A DNA stretch of 64,000 bases, taken from assembly GCF_017357425.1 (NCBI RefSeq), contig NZ_CP014571.1, positions 3,968,001 through 4,032,000 of the forward strand, given 5' to 3'. The notes beneath the pieces were generated by a model, which made no database searches, was not told the DNA's origin, and worked only from the letters and a program-made list of their open reading frames with translations. A program made the position numbers and the translations under genes. The DNA comes from Arthrobacter sp. D5-1 (GTDB taxonomy: Bacteria; Actinomycetota; Actinomycetes; Actinomycetales; Micrococcaceae). Below are positions 40,479 through 50,149 of the stretch, piece by piece. Every line of letters begins with the position of its first letter. The first letter of the stretch is position 1.

Positions 40479-41363
40479 ATGAAGAACCGCTTGTTAGTTG
40501 CCGCCGTCGGCCTGGTTGCCGCCCTATCGCTATCGGCTTGCGGGGGTGCGTCAAGTGGTTCGTCAACCAGCGCCAACACCAAGGTGGTCATCGGTGTGGA
40601 CGACGGTGCCGAGGAGCACTGGACCCTCCTGAAGAACAAGCTGAAGGATCAGGGCATCGACCTTGAGGTCAAGAACTTCACCGATGGTGCCCAGATCAAC
40701 ACCGCCACCCAGCAGGGTCAGGTGGACATCAACCTGTTCCAGCACCTGAAGTACCTGTCCCAGTTCAACGTCAACAGCAACGGCACCCTGATTCCTGTTG
40801 GCGCGACGGCCGTGTACCCGCTGGCGTTGTACTCGGAGAAGTTCAAATCCCTGGAGGAACTGCCGGCCGATGCCGAGGTTGCCATCCCCAACAACCCCAC
40901 CAACCAGGCGCGCGCCCTGCTGAACCTGCAGACCGCAGGACTTCTCCAGCTCAAGGATGGCGGCAACTCGCTGTCCACACCCGCAGAGATCACCTCGAGC
41001 AAGATCAAGGTTGTCCCGGTGGACAGCAACCAGACGGTGAACGCGCTCAAGGGAACCACGGATGCCGCAGTCGTCAACAACACGCAGGCCCAGAAAGGCG
41101 GACTGGGCGACGAGAAGATCATCTTCAAGGAAGACCTGAATTCGGAATCCCTGGCGCCTTACATCAACGGCTTCGTGGTGAAGGCTGACCGCAAGGACGA
41201 TCCCACGTGGAAGAAGATCGTCGACGCCTATCACACGCCCGAAGTTGAGGCTTCGGTGACCAAGCTCAACGACGGCAACCTTCAGTTCAAGGCTGACTGG
41301 ACAGCGGCCAAGCTGCAGGAAGTCCTGACCGCTGAAGAAGAGGCCATCAAGAAGACCAAGTAG
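40479..41363 (+). CDS. metQ: MetQ/NlpA family substrate-binding lipoprotein
   Basis: 294 residues. The lipoprotein signal peptide ends in LSAC with the lipid-carrying C21. The mature part shows the NlpA fold: VVIGVDDGAEEHWTLLKNKLKDQGIDLEV, NTATQQGQVDINLFQHLKYL, IPNNPTNQARALLNLQTAGLLQLKDG and VNNTQAQKGGL. GGAGAAG precedes the ATG. It is transcribed away from metN-metI but clearly belongs to the same importer. A strong hairpin follows. Confidence 0.92.
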   Translation: MKNRLLVAAVGLVAALSLSACGGASSGSSTSANTKVVIGVDDGAEEHWTLLKNKLKDQGIDLEVKNFTDGAQINTATQQGQVDINLFQHLKYLSQFNVNSNGTLIPVGATAVYPLALYSEKFKSLEELPADAEVAIPNNPTNQARALLNLQTAGLLQLKDGGNSLSTPAEITSSKIKVVPVDSNQTVNALKGTTDAAVVNNTQAQKGGLGDEKIIFKEDLNSESLAPYINGFVVKADRKDDPTWKKIVDAYHTPEVEASVTKLNDGNLQFKADWTAAKLQEVLTAEEEAIKKTK

Positions 41364-41368
41364 CACGC

Positions 41369-41409
41369 GAGGGGCGGCGGCCCTGCGTCACAGAGCGCCG
41401 CCGTCCCTC
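41369..41409 (+). terminator. Hairpin after metQ
   Basis: 13-bp stem (41369-41381 with 41397-41409) with one G-U pair and a 15-nt loop, 5 bp after the stop. It may attenuate rather than block reading into the next monooxygenase gene. Confidence 0.65.
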
Positions 41410-41446
41410 AACCATTTCCTGACTCCGAACAGCACTGAACAGGCCC

Positions 41447-42796
41447 ATGAACCAGATACTCACCCGTGAACGCCAGCAGATCCACTTCTTCGCCTACCTG
41501 GTGGGCACCGGCATCCACTTGGCTTCATGGCGCCACGAAACAGCGTTCCCGAAGGCCAGCATTGACTTTGAACACCAGGTGCGGCTGGCAAGGGTCGCTG
41601 AGGACGCCAAGTTCGATGCGGTCTTCCTGGGCGACTCCCTGGCGATCGACGAGACGTCCAACCCGGGTATCCTCAACAGGTTCGACCCCATCGGCCTGGT
41701 CACGGCCCTTGGCGCGGTCACCAACAGGATCGGCCTCATCGCCACGTCCTCCACGTCTTATGACGAGCCCTACAACTTTGCCCGAGCAGCTCTCACCGCG
41801 GACCACATCAGTGGTGGCCGCGTCGGTTGGAACATCGTCACCACCCGGGACCTGACCAACAGCACGGCAGGTAATTTCAGCGCCGATCAGCACTTCGACC
41901 ACAGCCTGCGGTACCGCCGCGCCGAAGAGTTCGTCGAGGTCACCCAGGGCCTGTGGAATTCCTGGGACCAGGACGCTTTCCTTTACGACAAGGAGGCCGG
42001 CAGGTTCTTCGACCGCCACAAACTCAGCCGGCTGGACTACAAGGGCGAGTTCTTCAAAGTTGCCGGTCCGCTCAACATCGGGCCCTCCCCACAGCACTCC
42101 CCCTTGTTGGCGCAGGCGGGCACCTCGGTTCCGGGGCAGCAGTTGGGGGCACGATTCGCCAACGCCTTGTTTGCCAGCCACGCGGACATTCCCCAGGCGA
42201 GAAAATACAGGGACTCGGTCCGTGCCCAGGCAGAGGCATTCGGACGGAATCCAGACGAACTCTACGTCTACCAAGCCATCTCGCCCGTTGTTGCGGACAC
42301 CCCCGAGGAAGCCCTGGAACGCATCCGCGAGCTGGACAGCCTCATCACCGATCAGCAGGTCCTGGACTTCCTGCAGGAATACTTCGCGGGCCAACTCGAC
42401 TTCACCGGGCTGGGACCGGACGCCACGGTAGCCCAGTCCGGCATTCCCACCATCGCGCGGCCGCGGACCGATTTCCGCTCCGCCGGGGAACAGATCCATG
42501 GACGTGAGGACGAGGTCACGCTCAAGGATCTCTACTCAATACTCACCGGCGACAAACGAAACCACGACTTCATCGGCACCCCGCAGCACGTGGCCGATTC
42601 CTTGGAGCGCTGGCACGCCGAAGGCGCCGCCGACGGGTTCAACCTGATGTTCTCCCTCCTCCCCCAGGACTTGGAGCGCTTCACCTCCGGCGTCATCCCG
42701 TTGCTGCAGGAGCGCGGACTGGCCCGCACTGAATACACGGGGGCCACGCTGAAATCGCACCTCGGACTCGATCCACAGCCGAAAGGACAATCATGA
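41447..42796 (+). CDS. LLM class flavin-dependent monooxygenase (NtaA/SnaA/DmoA/DszA-like)
   Basis: 449 residues. Hallmarks of the nitrilotriacetate/dibenzothiophene-sulfone monooxygenase group: HLASWRH, VRLARVAEDAKFDAVFLGDSLAI, DPIGLVTALGAVTNRIGLIATSSTSYDEPYNFARAALTADHISGGRVGWNIVTTRD, and RRAEEFVEVTQGLW. It needs reduced FMN from a partner reductase that is not in the window. It lies downstream of metQ and overlaps the GNAT gene by an ATGA junction. Probably cleaves an organosulfur or related compound brought in by the importer. Confidence 0.9.
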   Translation: MNQILTRERQQIHFFAYLVGTGIHLASWRHETAFPKASIDFEHQVRLARVAEDAKFDAVFLGDSLAIDETSNPGILNRFDPIGLVTALGAVTNRIGLIATSSTSYDEPYNFARAALTADHISGGRVGWNIVTTRDLTNSTAGNFSADQHFDHSLRYRRAEEFVEVTQGLWNSWDQDAFLYDKEAGRFFDRHKLSRLDYKGEFFKVAGPLNIGPSPQHSPLLAQAGTSVPGQQLGARFANALFASHADIPQARKYRDSVRAQAEAFGRNPDELYVYQAISPVVADTPEEALERIRELDSLITDQQVLDFLQEYFAGQLDFTGLGPDATVAQSGIPTIARPRTDFRSAGEQIHGREDEVTLKDLYSILTGDKRNHDFIGTPQHVADSLERWHAEGAADGFNLMFSLLPQDLERFTSGVIPLLQERGLARTEYTGATLKSHLGLDPQPKGQS

Positions 42797-43332
42797 CCAC
42801 CACGCAGACCGTCGCCGCCGACACGTATGTGATCCGCGAGGCGCTTCCGGAAGAGTACGACGCCGTGGGGCGGCTGACGTACGAAGGGTTCGGTCATCAT
42901 CTCCCAGGCGCGCATCAGCCCGACGAAGAGCGCCTCGGCCTTTTGCTGGATGCTGCGGCCAGGGCCCGCGAAGGTGTGCTGCTGGTTGCGGCAGACGAAG
43001 AAACCGGGCGCCTGGTGGGTACTGCCAGCCTCCTGCCCTTTGGCTCATACCTCAGCCGGCAGGCAGAAGAAGGCGAGGTGGAACTCAGGTTGCTGGCTGT
43101 GCTCCCTGAGGCCCGCCGTACGGGTCTTGGCCAAAAACTCCTCGACGAATCCGCCCGCCTCGCCGCATCCCGTGGTGCCGGGCGCGTGGTGCTGGACACC
43201 GCCGTCGACAATGAGACGTCTCAGCGCCTCTACCGGCGCCTGGGCTACGTCCGCCGGCCGGAACGTGAGAAGGAGCGGCCTGCGCCGAAGGTGCAGCTGG
43301 TGGTCTACACCCTGGATTTGCCGCCGGCCTAA
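42793..43332 (+). CDS. GNAT family N-acetyltransferase
   Basis: 179 residues. The acetyl-CoA pyrophosphate loop is LPEARRTGLGQKLLDESARLA (about residues 107-127), followed by VVLDTAVDNETSQRLYRRLGYVR. It overlaps the upstream monooxygenase by 4 bp, so it is cotranscribed. A role in detoxifying the amine-bearing substrate or product of the neighbouring enzyme is conceivable, but no substrate is evident. Confidence 0.88.
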   Translation: MTTTQTVAADTYVIREALPEEYDAVGRLTYEGFGHHLPGAHQPDEERLGLLLDAAARAREGVLLVAADEETGRLVGTASLLPFGSYLSRQAEEGEVELRLLAVLPEARRTGLGQKLLDESARLAASRGAGRVVLDTAVDNETSQRLYRRLGYVRRPEREKERPAPKVQLVVYTLDLPPA

Positions 43333-43400
43333 GGGATCAGTGGAGTCTCCAGTGAAGGGGGTACCAGTGGGGACTCCCTCTGCGGCGGTGGCCGGAATAG

Positions 43401-44513
<1,113 letters not shown>

Positions 44514-44758
44514 CCAGGGGCGCCAGCGGGTTGGACCGCTGGTGGGAGCTCACTGTCAGCACCGGTTACACAGGGTATTCAAAAACGTGTAATCGGTCAC
44601 ACTTGGCCGGATTCGCTTGTCAACCGTGGTGGGCAACATGAACCATGAATGAGGGAATTCGTTCCCATACAAGCTGAATCAGCAATCCTCACCGACGAGG
44701 ATGCGGCCCCGGGCGAAGAGGCTTGGGGCTGATACCGGCCTGAGTGAAAGTACTGACA
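44514..44758. other. Intergenic region upstream of 56-residue gene
   Basis: 245 bp without a recognisable gene or known RNA. It contains several weak stem possibilities (for example CCGGTTACACAGGG around 44562) but nothing I can name. It probably carries the promoter of the small downstream gene. Confidence 0.4.
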
Positions 44759-44929
44759 ATGACGACACATACTGACTCCATCACGCTGAAAATCTGGGAC
44801 AAGTCGGCCATCGACCACACCATCGATGCCGCCGTCCAGTCCCTCTCACACCGGGCAGCTGCAGAAAACTGCGGAATCGCAGTCACCCTGAGCGGACCCA
44901 AAACCTTCACCGTGAGCCTGAGCCGCTAA
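44759..44929 (+). CDS. Small conserved-looking hypothetical protein, 56 residues
   Basis: Begins MTTHTDSITLKIWDKSAIDHTIDAAVQSL and ends in a beta-strand-like VTLSGPKTFTVSLSR. Codon third positions are strongly GC-biased as in neighbours, and a perfect 18-bp terminator follows 16 bp after the stop, which supports a real transcript. A GTG at 44744 could extend it by five residues. No family recognised; it could be a small alpha/beta protein. It lies 243 bp upstream of the GT2 synthase gene on the same strand. Confidence 0.6.
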   Translation: MTTHTDSITLKIWDKSAIDHTIDAAVQSLSHRAAAENCGIAVTLSGPKTFTVSLSR

Positions 44930-44945
44930 GCAGCTCACAGCAAAA

Positions 44946-44987
44946 GCAAGAGGACGACGCCGGTACTTGCCGGCGTCGTCCTCTTGC
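44946..44987 (+). terminator. Strong terminator after 56-residue gene
   Basis: Perfect 18-bp stem (44946-44963 with 44970-44987), 6-nt loop, A-run before and GTTTAAG after. Confidence 0.88.
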
Positions 44988-45171
44988 GTTTAAGGGCCCC
45001 TCCGGAAGCATCCAAAAACGTACAAGTGGTCCTCGAATCCGCTTCGTGACGGCGTTCCTGAACTCCTGAGCAAACCTTGATATTTCCTTGACGCTTTCCC
45101 TGCGCATTTCTTGCGTTGGCGTTGGAACTCTAAGTGAGTCAACGCTTCAACGCACGAACGGAGGGATCACA

Positions 45172-46311
45172 ATGCTCACGGAAATCACGGACTACACGGC
45201 CGACGCAGACTCACCGGCAACGGCCGCCGCACCCCGCGGGTCCCACCGCGCGGCCGGTGGTGTGGTCACCGTTCTGGTGCCGGCACACAACGAATCCGCC
45301 GGCATCACCGAGACCCTCACCTCGTTGAACAACCAGTCCCTCCGCCCGGACCGCATCATTGTGGTGGCGGACAACTGCACCGACGACACCGAGGCTCTCG
45401 CGCTTGCCCAGGGCGTCGAGGTGCTGCGGACCGTCGGCAACAAGGACAAGAAGGCCGGAGCCCTGAACTTCGCCCTCAGCGAGCTTCTTCCCGAGGCCGA
45501 CCCCGAGGACTTGATCCTGGTTCAGGATGCGGACTCCCAGCTCGCCCTCGACTTCATTGAAAACGCCACCAAGAACCTGTTGGCCGACGAACTGCTCGGC
45601 GCAGTGGGCGGAGTGTTCAGCGGCGGTCCCGGCGGCGGTTTCGTCGGACACCTGCAGCGCAACGAGTACGCCCGCTATGCCCGCGACGTGAAGCGCCTCC
45701 ACGGCAAGTGCCTGGTGGTTACCGGAACGGCAGCCCTGTTCCGGGTCAAGACGCTGCGCGACGTGGTCTCAGCCCGGCTGGAAGGCACACTTCCTCCGGG
45801 CAACGGCAAGGGCGGCGTCTATGACACCTCGGTTCTGACCGAGGACAACGAACTCTCCTTTGCACTGTTGACCCTCGGCTACCGCATCGCATCTCCTTCC
45901 AACTGCACTCTGGTCACCGAGGTCATGCCCACATGGCGTGAACTCTGGGCACAGCGGCTTCGCTGGAAGCGCGGCGCAGTTGAGAACTGTGTGCAGTACG
46001 GGTGGACCAAAATCACCAGGCCGTACTGGGGACGCCAATTCCTGTCCATGATCGGTGTCATGGTGACACTGGCCTACTTCAGCTCCATCATCTTCGCCTT
46101 CATCACCGGAGCGGGCCTGAACCTCCACCCCTTCTGGATAGCTGTTACCGCAATCTTCGTCCTGGAGCGCATCGTAACCCTGCGTTTCCGGGGCTGGAGG
46201 TACATGTTGCTGGCCGCAACCATGTACGAAACCGTCATAGATATGTTCCTCCAGGCCGTTCACGCCAAGGCGTACCTGGATGCAGCACTCAACAGAAAGA
46301 AAGTTTGGTAA
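45172..46311 (+). CDS. Processive family 2 glycosyltransferase (polysaccharide synthase-like)
   Basis: 379 residues. The GT-A domain holds the processive-synthase signature: VLVPAHNESAGITETL, NCTDDTE, the DxD in LVQDADSQ, TED (acceptor-site Asp) and QRLRW. Two to four membrane segments follow residue 290. Unlike PgaC or BcsA it has no N-terminal membrane helix. GGAGGG before the ATG at 45172 fixes the start over an in-frame extension. A 58-residue membrane protein follows after 7 bp. Product polysaccharide unknown (beta-linked hexose or HexNAc chain is the family norm). Confidence 0.88.
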   Translation: MLTEITDYTADADSPATAAAPRGSHRAAGGVVTVLVPAHNESAGITETLTSLNNQSLRPDRIIVVADNCTDDTEALALAQGVEVLRTVGNKDKKAGALNFALSELLPEADPEDLILVQDADSQLALDFIENATKNLLADELLGAVGGVFSGGPGGGFVGHLQRNEYARYARDVKRLHGKCLVVTGTAALFRVKTLRDVVSARLEGTLPPGNGKGGVYDTSVLTEDNELSFALLTLGYRIASPSNCTLVTEVMPTWRELWAQRLRWKRGAVENCVQYGWTKITRPYWGRQFLSMIGVMVTLAYFSSIIFAFITGAGLNLHPFWIAVTAIFVLERIVTLRFRGWRYMLLAATMYETVIDMFLQAVHAKAYLDAALNRKKVW

Positions 46312-46318
46312 TCGACTC

Positions 46319-46495
46319 ATGTACAACAATCCAGCAGCCCCCCTCGCAGGAGCCACCGCAGCCGGAATGGGCTCAGGAGCACTTGCAGTGACCGGAGCGG
46401 GCGATCTCTTCTGGTTCGCACTGGCTGCTTTCGCCATGCTGGCACTCGGCCTCGCCGTCAAGAGGATCGTCCCCGTCAAGGCGCAGAAGAACTAA
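46319..46495 (+). CDS. 58-residue membrane protein with LAVTG sortase-type sorting signal
   Basis: Residues 22-26 read LAVTG, followed by GAGD, a hydrophobic helix (about 30-47) and a basic tail (KR...K..K). This is exactly the layout of an LPxTG/LAxTG cell-wall sorting signal, with the LAxTG form preferred by class E sortases of high-GC bacteria. Only 21 small residues precede it, and there is no signal peptide, so a classical exported substrate is doubtful. It is 7 bp after the GT2 synthase gene, with a strong terminator after it. It may be a small membrane partner of the synthase, in the manner of PgaD (inference). Confidence 0.7.
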   Translation: MYNNPAAPLAGATAAGMGSGALAVTGAGDLFWFALAAFAMLALGLAVKRIVPVKAQKN

Positions 46496-46509
46496 CCAGG
46501 CCTGGCAGT

Positions 46510-46553
46510 CCCGCAGTTGTGTCGCTTACCCCCCAGCGCGACACAACTGCGGG
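46510..46553. terminator. Bidirectional terminator between GT2 locus and GH16 gene
   Basis: Perfect 16-bp stem (46510-46525 with 46538-46553), 12-nt loop, then TTTGTCATTT on the plus strand. Confidence 0.85.
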
Positions 46554-46592
46554 TTTGTCATTTAAATCGCCCCTGATTGTGTAGCCCGGAGA

Positions 46593-47963
46593 TCAGGTGA
46601 CCGGAGCCGAAACCGCCGAGAACTTGGCCACCGTTGTGTAGCCGGCCTTGGTGCCGGTGACCCTGACCCTCATGGTGTCCGCCTGGTCAGCGCTTACAAG
46701 GGTGTAGGTCTTGGCGGTGGCACCGGTGATCGCAATACCCGAGCGGTACCACTGGTACGTCAGCGTGGTTCCGGACGTCCAGGTACCTGGGTTTGCTGTC
46801 AGTGTGGAGCCCACGCTCAGCGTCCCGGTGATGGTTGGTGTGGGTGCCACCAGAGTCCCCGCAACCACTGTGGCTGTGGGCGCTGATTCCTTGGTGGTTG
46901 TTGCGTACCCGGACTTGGTTCCTGTGACCCTCACTGTCAGTTTGGTACCTTGGTCGGCAGCCGCAAGAACACGGGTGGCGGTCGTCGCACCGGAGATCGC
47001 CGCACCGTTCCTGTACCACTGGTAGGTCAGGGCAGTTCCAGTGGTCCAGGTTCCGGGGTTGGCTGTCAGCGTTGACCCCACAGCCGCTGTGCCATTCACC
47101 GTTGGAGTGGGAGCCGTCAACGGAATGCCCGGCACGAAGGAGAAATCACGGATAGTGACCGTTTCAGGACCGACATGGGCAGCATCGCCGCCTCCGCCCC
47201 CGGTCACCCACAGGTTGAAGTGGATTTGTTCTTTGGCCGGAAGCGGAACCGTGGATCCTTGCAGGATGGTCTTTTTCAGCAGCGTTCCGCTGTAGCCTTC
47301 CCCAGCGAAGGTCTCAAAGGTCAGCTTGCCCGGTTCCCAGACCATTCGATGGGTGAGGATAGGAGCGTTCGTGACGTCGAAGGTGACGGTGTTGTTGCCC
47401 TGGCCTGGAGGCTTCGTTGCATCGAACCAGTACCCGTGACCTTGGGTGACAGGCCAGTCTTCACCGTAGGCAGCCCCGCCACCCCAGGCCGATGCCTCAC
47501 AGAGGTCGATCTCCGTGTATCCCGGTTCCGCTGCGGGATCGTAGGTGAAGAGGCAGCCCCACACCACTTCCTTCTGCAGCGCGCTGACGTCCTTCTCCAC
47601 CGTGGTGCTGTACGTGCCGTAGCCGAAGCCTTCGCGTGTGGACTGGAATTCCGCGCCCTTCGGAGCGGATCCGGTGGGGTTGGAGATGGAGAGTTTCACG
47701 TACCCGTCAGAATCAGGATTGCTGACGTTGTTGGCATCCCAGCTTGCGTTGTACATGGGCGCCCCGCCCCAAAAACGCTTCTGCCAGTTGAACCCTTTCC
47801 AAGCAAAGCTGCCCACCGGTCCAGGGTCCTCAGCCATGGGCGTGGTGTCCGCGGCGTGTGAGGGGCTGATACCCGTGAACAGTGATAAACCTACCGCCAT
47901 GACGACGGCCAAACCCATTACTTTTCTTCCCCCGGTAGGAAGGAGCCTCATTGACGATGCCAT
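46593..47963 (-). CDS. Secreted glycoside hydrolase family 16-like protein with two Ig-like repeats
   Basis: 456 residues. The signal peptide has a hydrophobic core (VMGLAVVMAVGLSLFTG) and ends near SHAAD. A GH16-type jelly roll (about 45-270) carries the catalytic motif EIDLCEAS, matching E-x-D-x-x-E. Two tandem 83-residue Ig-like repeats (APTPT..GT..VGSTLTANPGTWT.GT.LTYQWYR) form the C-terminus. GH16 enzymes cleave beta-1,3/1,4-glucans or galactans. AGGAGG before 47963 sets the start. It is convergent with the GT2 locus, so it may trim or degrade a related polymer (inference). Confidence 0.85.
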   Translation of the reverse strand: MASSMRLLPTGGRKVMGLAVVMAVGLSLFTGISPSHAADTTPMAEDPGPVGSFAWKGFNWQKRFWGGAPMYNASWDANNVSNPDSDGYVKLSISNPTGSAPKGAEFQSTREGFGYGTYSTTVEKDVSALQKEVVWGCLFTYDPAAEPGYTEIDLCEASAWGGGAAYGEDWPVTQGHGYWFDATKPPGQGNNTVTFDVTNAPILTHRMVWEPGKLTFETFAGEGYSGTLLKKTILQGSTVPLPAKEQIHFNLWVTGGGGGDAAHVGPETVTIRDFSFVPGIPLTAPTPTVNGTAAVGSTLTANPGTWTTGTALTYQWYRNGAAISGATTATRVLAAADQGTKLTVRVTGTKSGYATTTKESAPTATVVAGTLVAPTPTITGTLSVGSTLTANPGTWTSGTTLTYQWYRSGIAITGATAKTYTLVSADQADTMRVRVTGTKAGYTTVAKFSAVSAPVT

Positions 47964-48215
47964 AGCTGTGTCCTCCTGCTGATGCGCCCAGAAACGCCTC
48001 CGGCAATTGCCGAAAGCCGCAGTCACGTTCCACCCCCGAGGAACGTGCAACTCCTCGATTATCAATGAGCAGGGACGCTGCCGGAAGCGAATTAGGCATT
48101 GAATATGACTGTTTCAACATCAATTGGATAACGGGGTTAACGCCCCCGCAGTACTCTGGACAGATCCGTACCTCATAAGACAGCCCGTTACGCAGCACGT
48201 CCTTCAGGAAGACAC

Positions 48216-48695
48216 ATGCCTATCCGCAGTGCCGGAATTCTTCTCTACCGAACCGTGAGCAGCGGCGAATTGCAGCTGTGGATCGCCCACATGGGCGGTC
48301 CTTTTTGGGCGCGAAAGGATCACCACGCCTGGTCCATTCCCAAAGGCGAATTCCCTGAAGATGAAGACCCTTTGGCAGCTGCGAAACGCGAATTCGCAGA
48401 GGAAATAGGCTCACCCCCGCCGGCCGCCGCCTACGAGCTGTTGGGCGTTTTCCGGCAGCCCTCAGGAAAGCTCATCACTGCCTTCACGGCAGAAGCCAAT
48501 GACTTCCAGCCGGAGCAGATCATCAGCAACACCTTTCCCATGGAGTGGCCCAAGGGGTCGGGTGTCATGAAGGATTTCCCGGAGATCGACGACGCCCGCT
48601 GGTTCGAAGAATCCGAGGCCCGGACCAAACTCGTCAAAGGGCAACTGCCTATTGTGGACGCGCTGGTCCGGCACCTTGGCGCTAAAACCCTATAG
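48216..48695 (+). CDS. NUDIX hydrolase
   Basis: 159 residues with a complete Nudix box at about 44-66 (GEFPEDEDPLAAAKREFAEEIG, i.e. Gx5Ex7REUxEExG). The opening RSAGILLYR and WSIPKGE, and the C-terminal DARWFEESEARTKLVKGQ, match the group annotated as predicted NTP pyrophosphohydrolase/diadenosine polyphosphatase. It removes nucleoside diphosphate-linked groups. It is convergent with the SDR gene; the two 3' ends overlap by 6 bp if the SDR frameshift is corrected. Confidence 0.92.
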   Translation: MPIRSAGILLYRTVSSGELQLWIAHMGGPFWARKDHHAWSIPKGEFPEDEDPLAAAKREFAEEIGSPPPAAAYELLGVFRQPSGKLITAFTAEANDFQPEQIISNTFPMEWPKGSGVMKDFPEIDDARWFEESEARTKLVKGQLPIVDALVRHLGAKTL

Positions 48696-49468
48696 AGCCG
48701 ACCACCCGCCGTCGGATGCAAAATGGCGCCGTTGATATTGGTGCCGTCGTCACTCAGCAGGAACGTGATGGACGCAGCCAGTTGGGCTGCCGTGGCGGGG
48801 GTTGGAATCGTTGCCTGCATCAAAGGGCCAAGCCGTTCGGCAGCGAGCTGCGATCCCCAGTTGGCCACAATGTTCGTGATGGTGGGGCCAGGAGCCACGG
48901 CGTTAAAGCGCAATCCCTTGGGTCCGTACATCACTGCCGAGTTCTTGGTAAGGCCAACCACGGCGTGCTTGGATGCCGTGTAGGCCGCACCGGCAGCAGA
49001 ACCACGCAGCCCTGCCTCGGACGCGACATTCACTACCGATCCGGTTCCGGCCTCCAGCATGAGTGGCACCACTGCACGGGTCAGGCGCATGAGAGAGGTG
49101 ACGTTGATGCGGAAGACCCGTTCCCAGAGATCATCGTCCACCTCATGGATGGGGGCGAAGTTGTCCATGATGCCGGCGACATTGGCCAAAGCATCCACCC
49201 GCCCGCCGGCGGCTGCCAGAACCGCGGCCACGGTCTCTTCCGTGGAGATGTCGCCAGCTACGGGCACCAGGTCCAGACCGCTGTTTTCCTCCGCCAGGGC
49301 CTCCAGGCGGTCCTTGCTGATGTCGGCCGCAATGACCTTGCCGCCTTCTTTGGCGATGCGCAAAGCGGTGGCTTGGCCAATACCCGAGGCCGCTCCCGTG
49401 ACAATGATGGTCTGACCGGCGAAACGGCCAGAGGTGATGGCCTCCTGCCATGAAGCGTCGTTGCCCAT
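48690..49468 (-). pseudogene. SDR family oxidoreductase, frameshifted near C-terminus
   Basis: NAD(P)-dependent short-chain dehydrogenase with IVTGAASGIGQATALRIAKEGG, NVAGIMDNF, the catalytic Ser in SVVNVASEAG and YTASK. In the reading frame from the ATG at 49468 (GGAAGGACATC upstream), codons continue past the normal end as HPTAGG... to 48431. A +1 correction around 48715-48726 (ATTTTGCA) instead yields the family-typical ending ASDGGWSAL and a stop at 48690. So one base is missing in the gene or in the assembly. It is divergent from a TetR regulator with a dyad between them. Confidence 0.85.
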
Positions 49469-49508
49469 GATGTCCTTCCGATGGTTGCAGAGTGGTCCAC
49501 CCCAGCTT

Positions 49509-49525
49509 ATGACACTCTGTGTCAT
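49509..49525. promoter_or_regulatory. TetR-type operator between SDR and TetR genes
   Basis: ATGACAC-TCT-GTGTCAT, a perfect 7-bp dyad, 40 bp from the SDR start and 9 bp before the TetR GTG. Confidence 0.65.
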
Positions 49526-49534
49526 TATGTAAGA

Positions 49535-50149
49535 GTGAATACTGGAGGGATGATTTCGGAAGATGCCAAACCGGCACGCGCCAGCGGTCGCCCCGCCACC
49601 ATCGACGCCGACGCCGTGGCCGGACTCGCCTTGGACCTGTTCGCCGAGCACGGGTATGAGAACACCTCCATGGAAGACATCGCCCGCGCTGCCGGTATCG
49701 GCCGCAAGAGCCTCTACCGTTACTTCGCCAGCAAGGCGGACCTGGTCTGGGGTGGCACCGAACCCGTGGTCGAAGCGTCAACGCTCGCCTTCGGATCGTT
49801 CCACCAGCACGGAAAGCCCGACGGCGATGTGCTGGCCGGGCTGCGTGAGGCGGCGGCCGCCGGGGTCGGGGTCATTCCCGATCTGGCCGTGACCCGCGGA
49901 CGGCTCCGGTTGATCGCCGAGCACGCCGAACTGACCAGCCGCAGCTACGAGTCCCTGGCACCACAGCGCGAAAGGACGCTCGCCTTCCTTGTGGAGAACG
50001 GTCTTTCCGACTCCGCGGCACGCTACTTGAGCGCCGCGTACCTTGCCACCACCTTTGAGGCATGGATGCAATGGGCGGCGGGGTCAGATCCGGATCCGAT
50101 CCCGTACCTTGTGGCAGCGCTCGAGGTATTGAGGGTTCCTGCGCGTTAG
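49535..50149 (+). CDS. TetR family transcriptional regulator
   Basis: 204 residues from GTG. The HTH is ALDLFAEHGYENTSMEDIARAAGIGRKSLYRYFASKADLVWGG (about residues 30-75). The C-terminal ligand domain is variable. The ATG at 49550 is a less good start because the only GGAGGG directly abuts it. The GTG at 49535 lies about 6 nt after a TATGTA-like -10 box and could head a leaderless transcript. Divergent from the SDR, which it probably represses together with itself. Confidence 0.87.
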   Translation: MNTGGMISEDAKPARASGRPATIDADAVAGLALDLFAEHGYENTSMEDIARAAGIGRKSLYRYFASKADLVWGGTEPVVEASTLAFGSFHQHGKPDGDVLAGLREAAAAGVGVIPDLAVTRGRLRLIAEHAELTSRSYESLAPQRERTLAFLVENGLSDSAARYLSAAYLATTFEAWMQWAAGSDPDPIPYLVAALEVLRVPAR

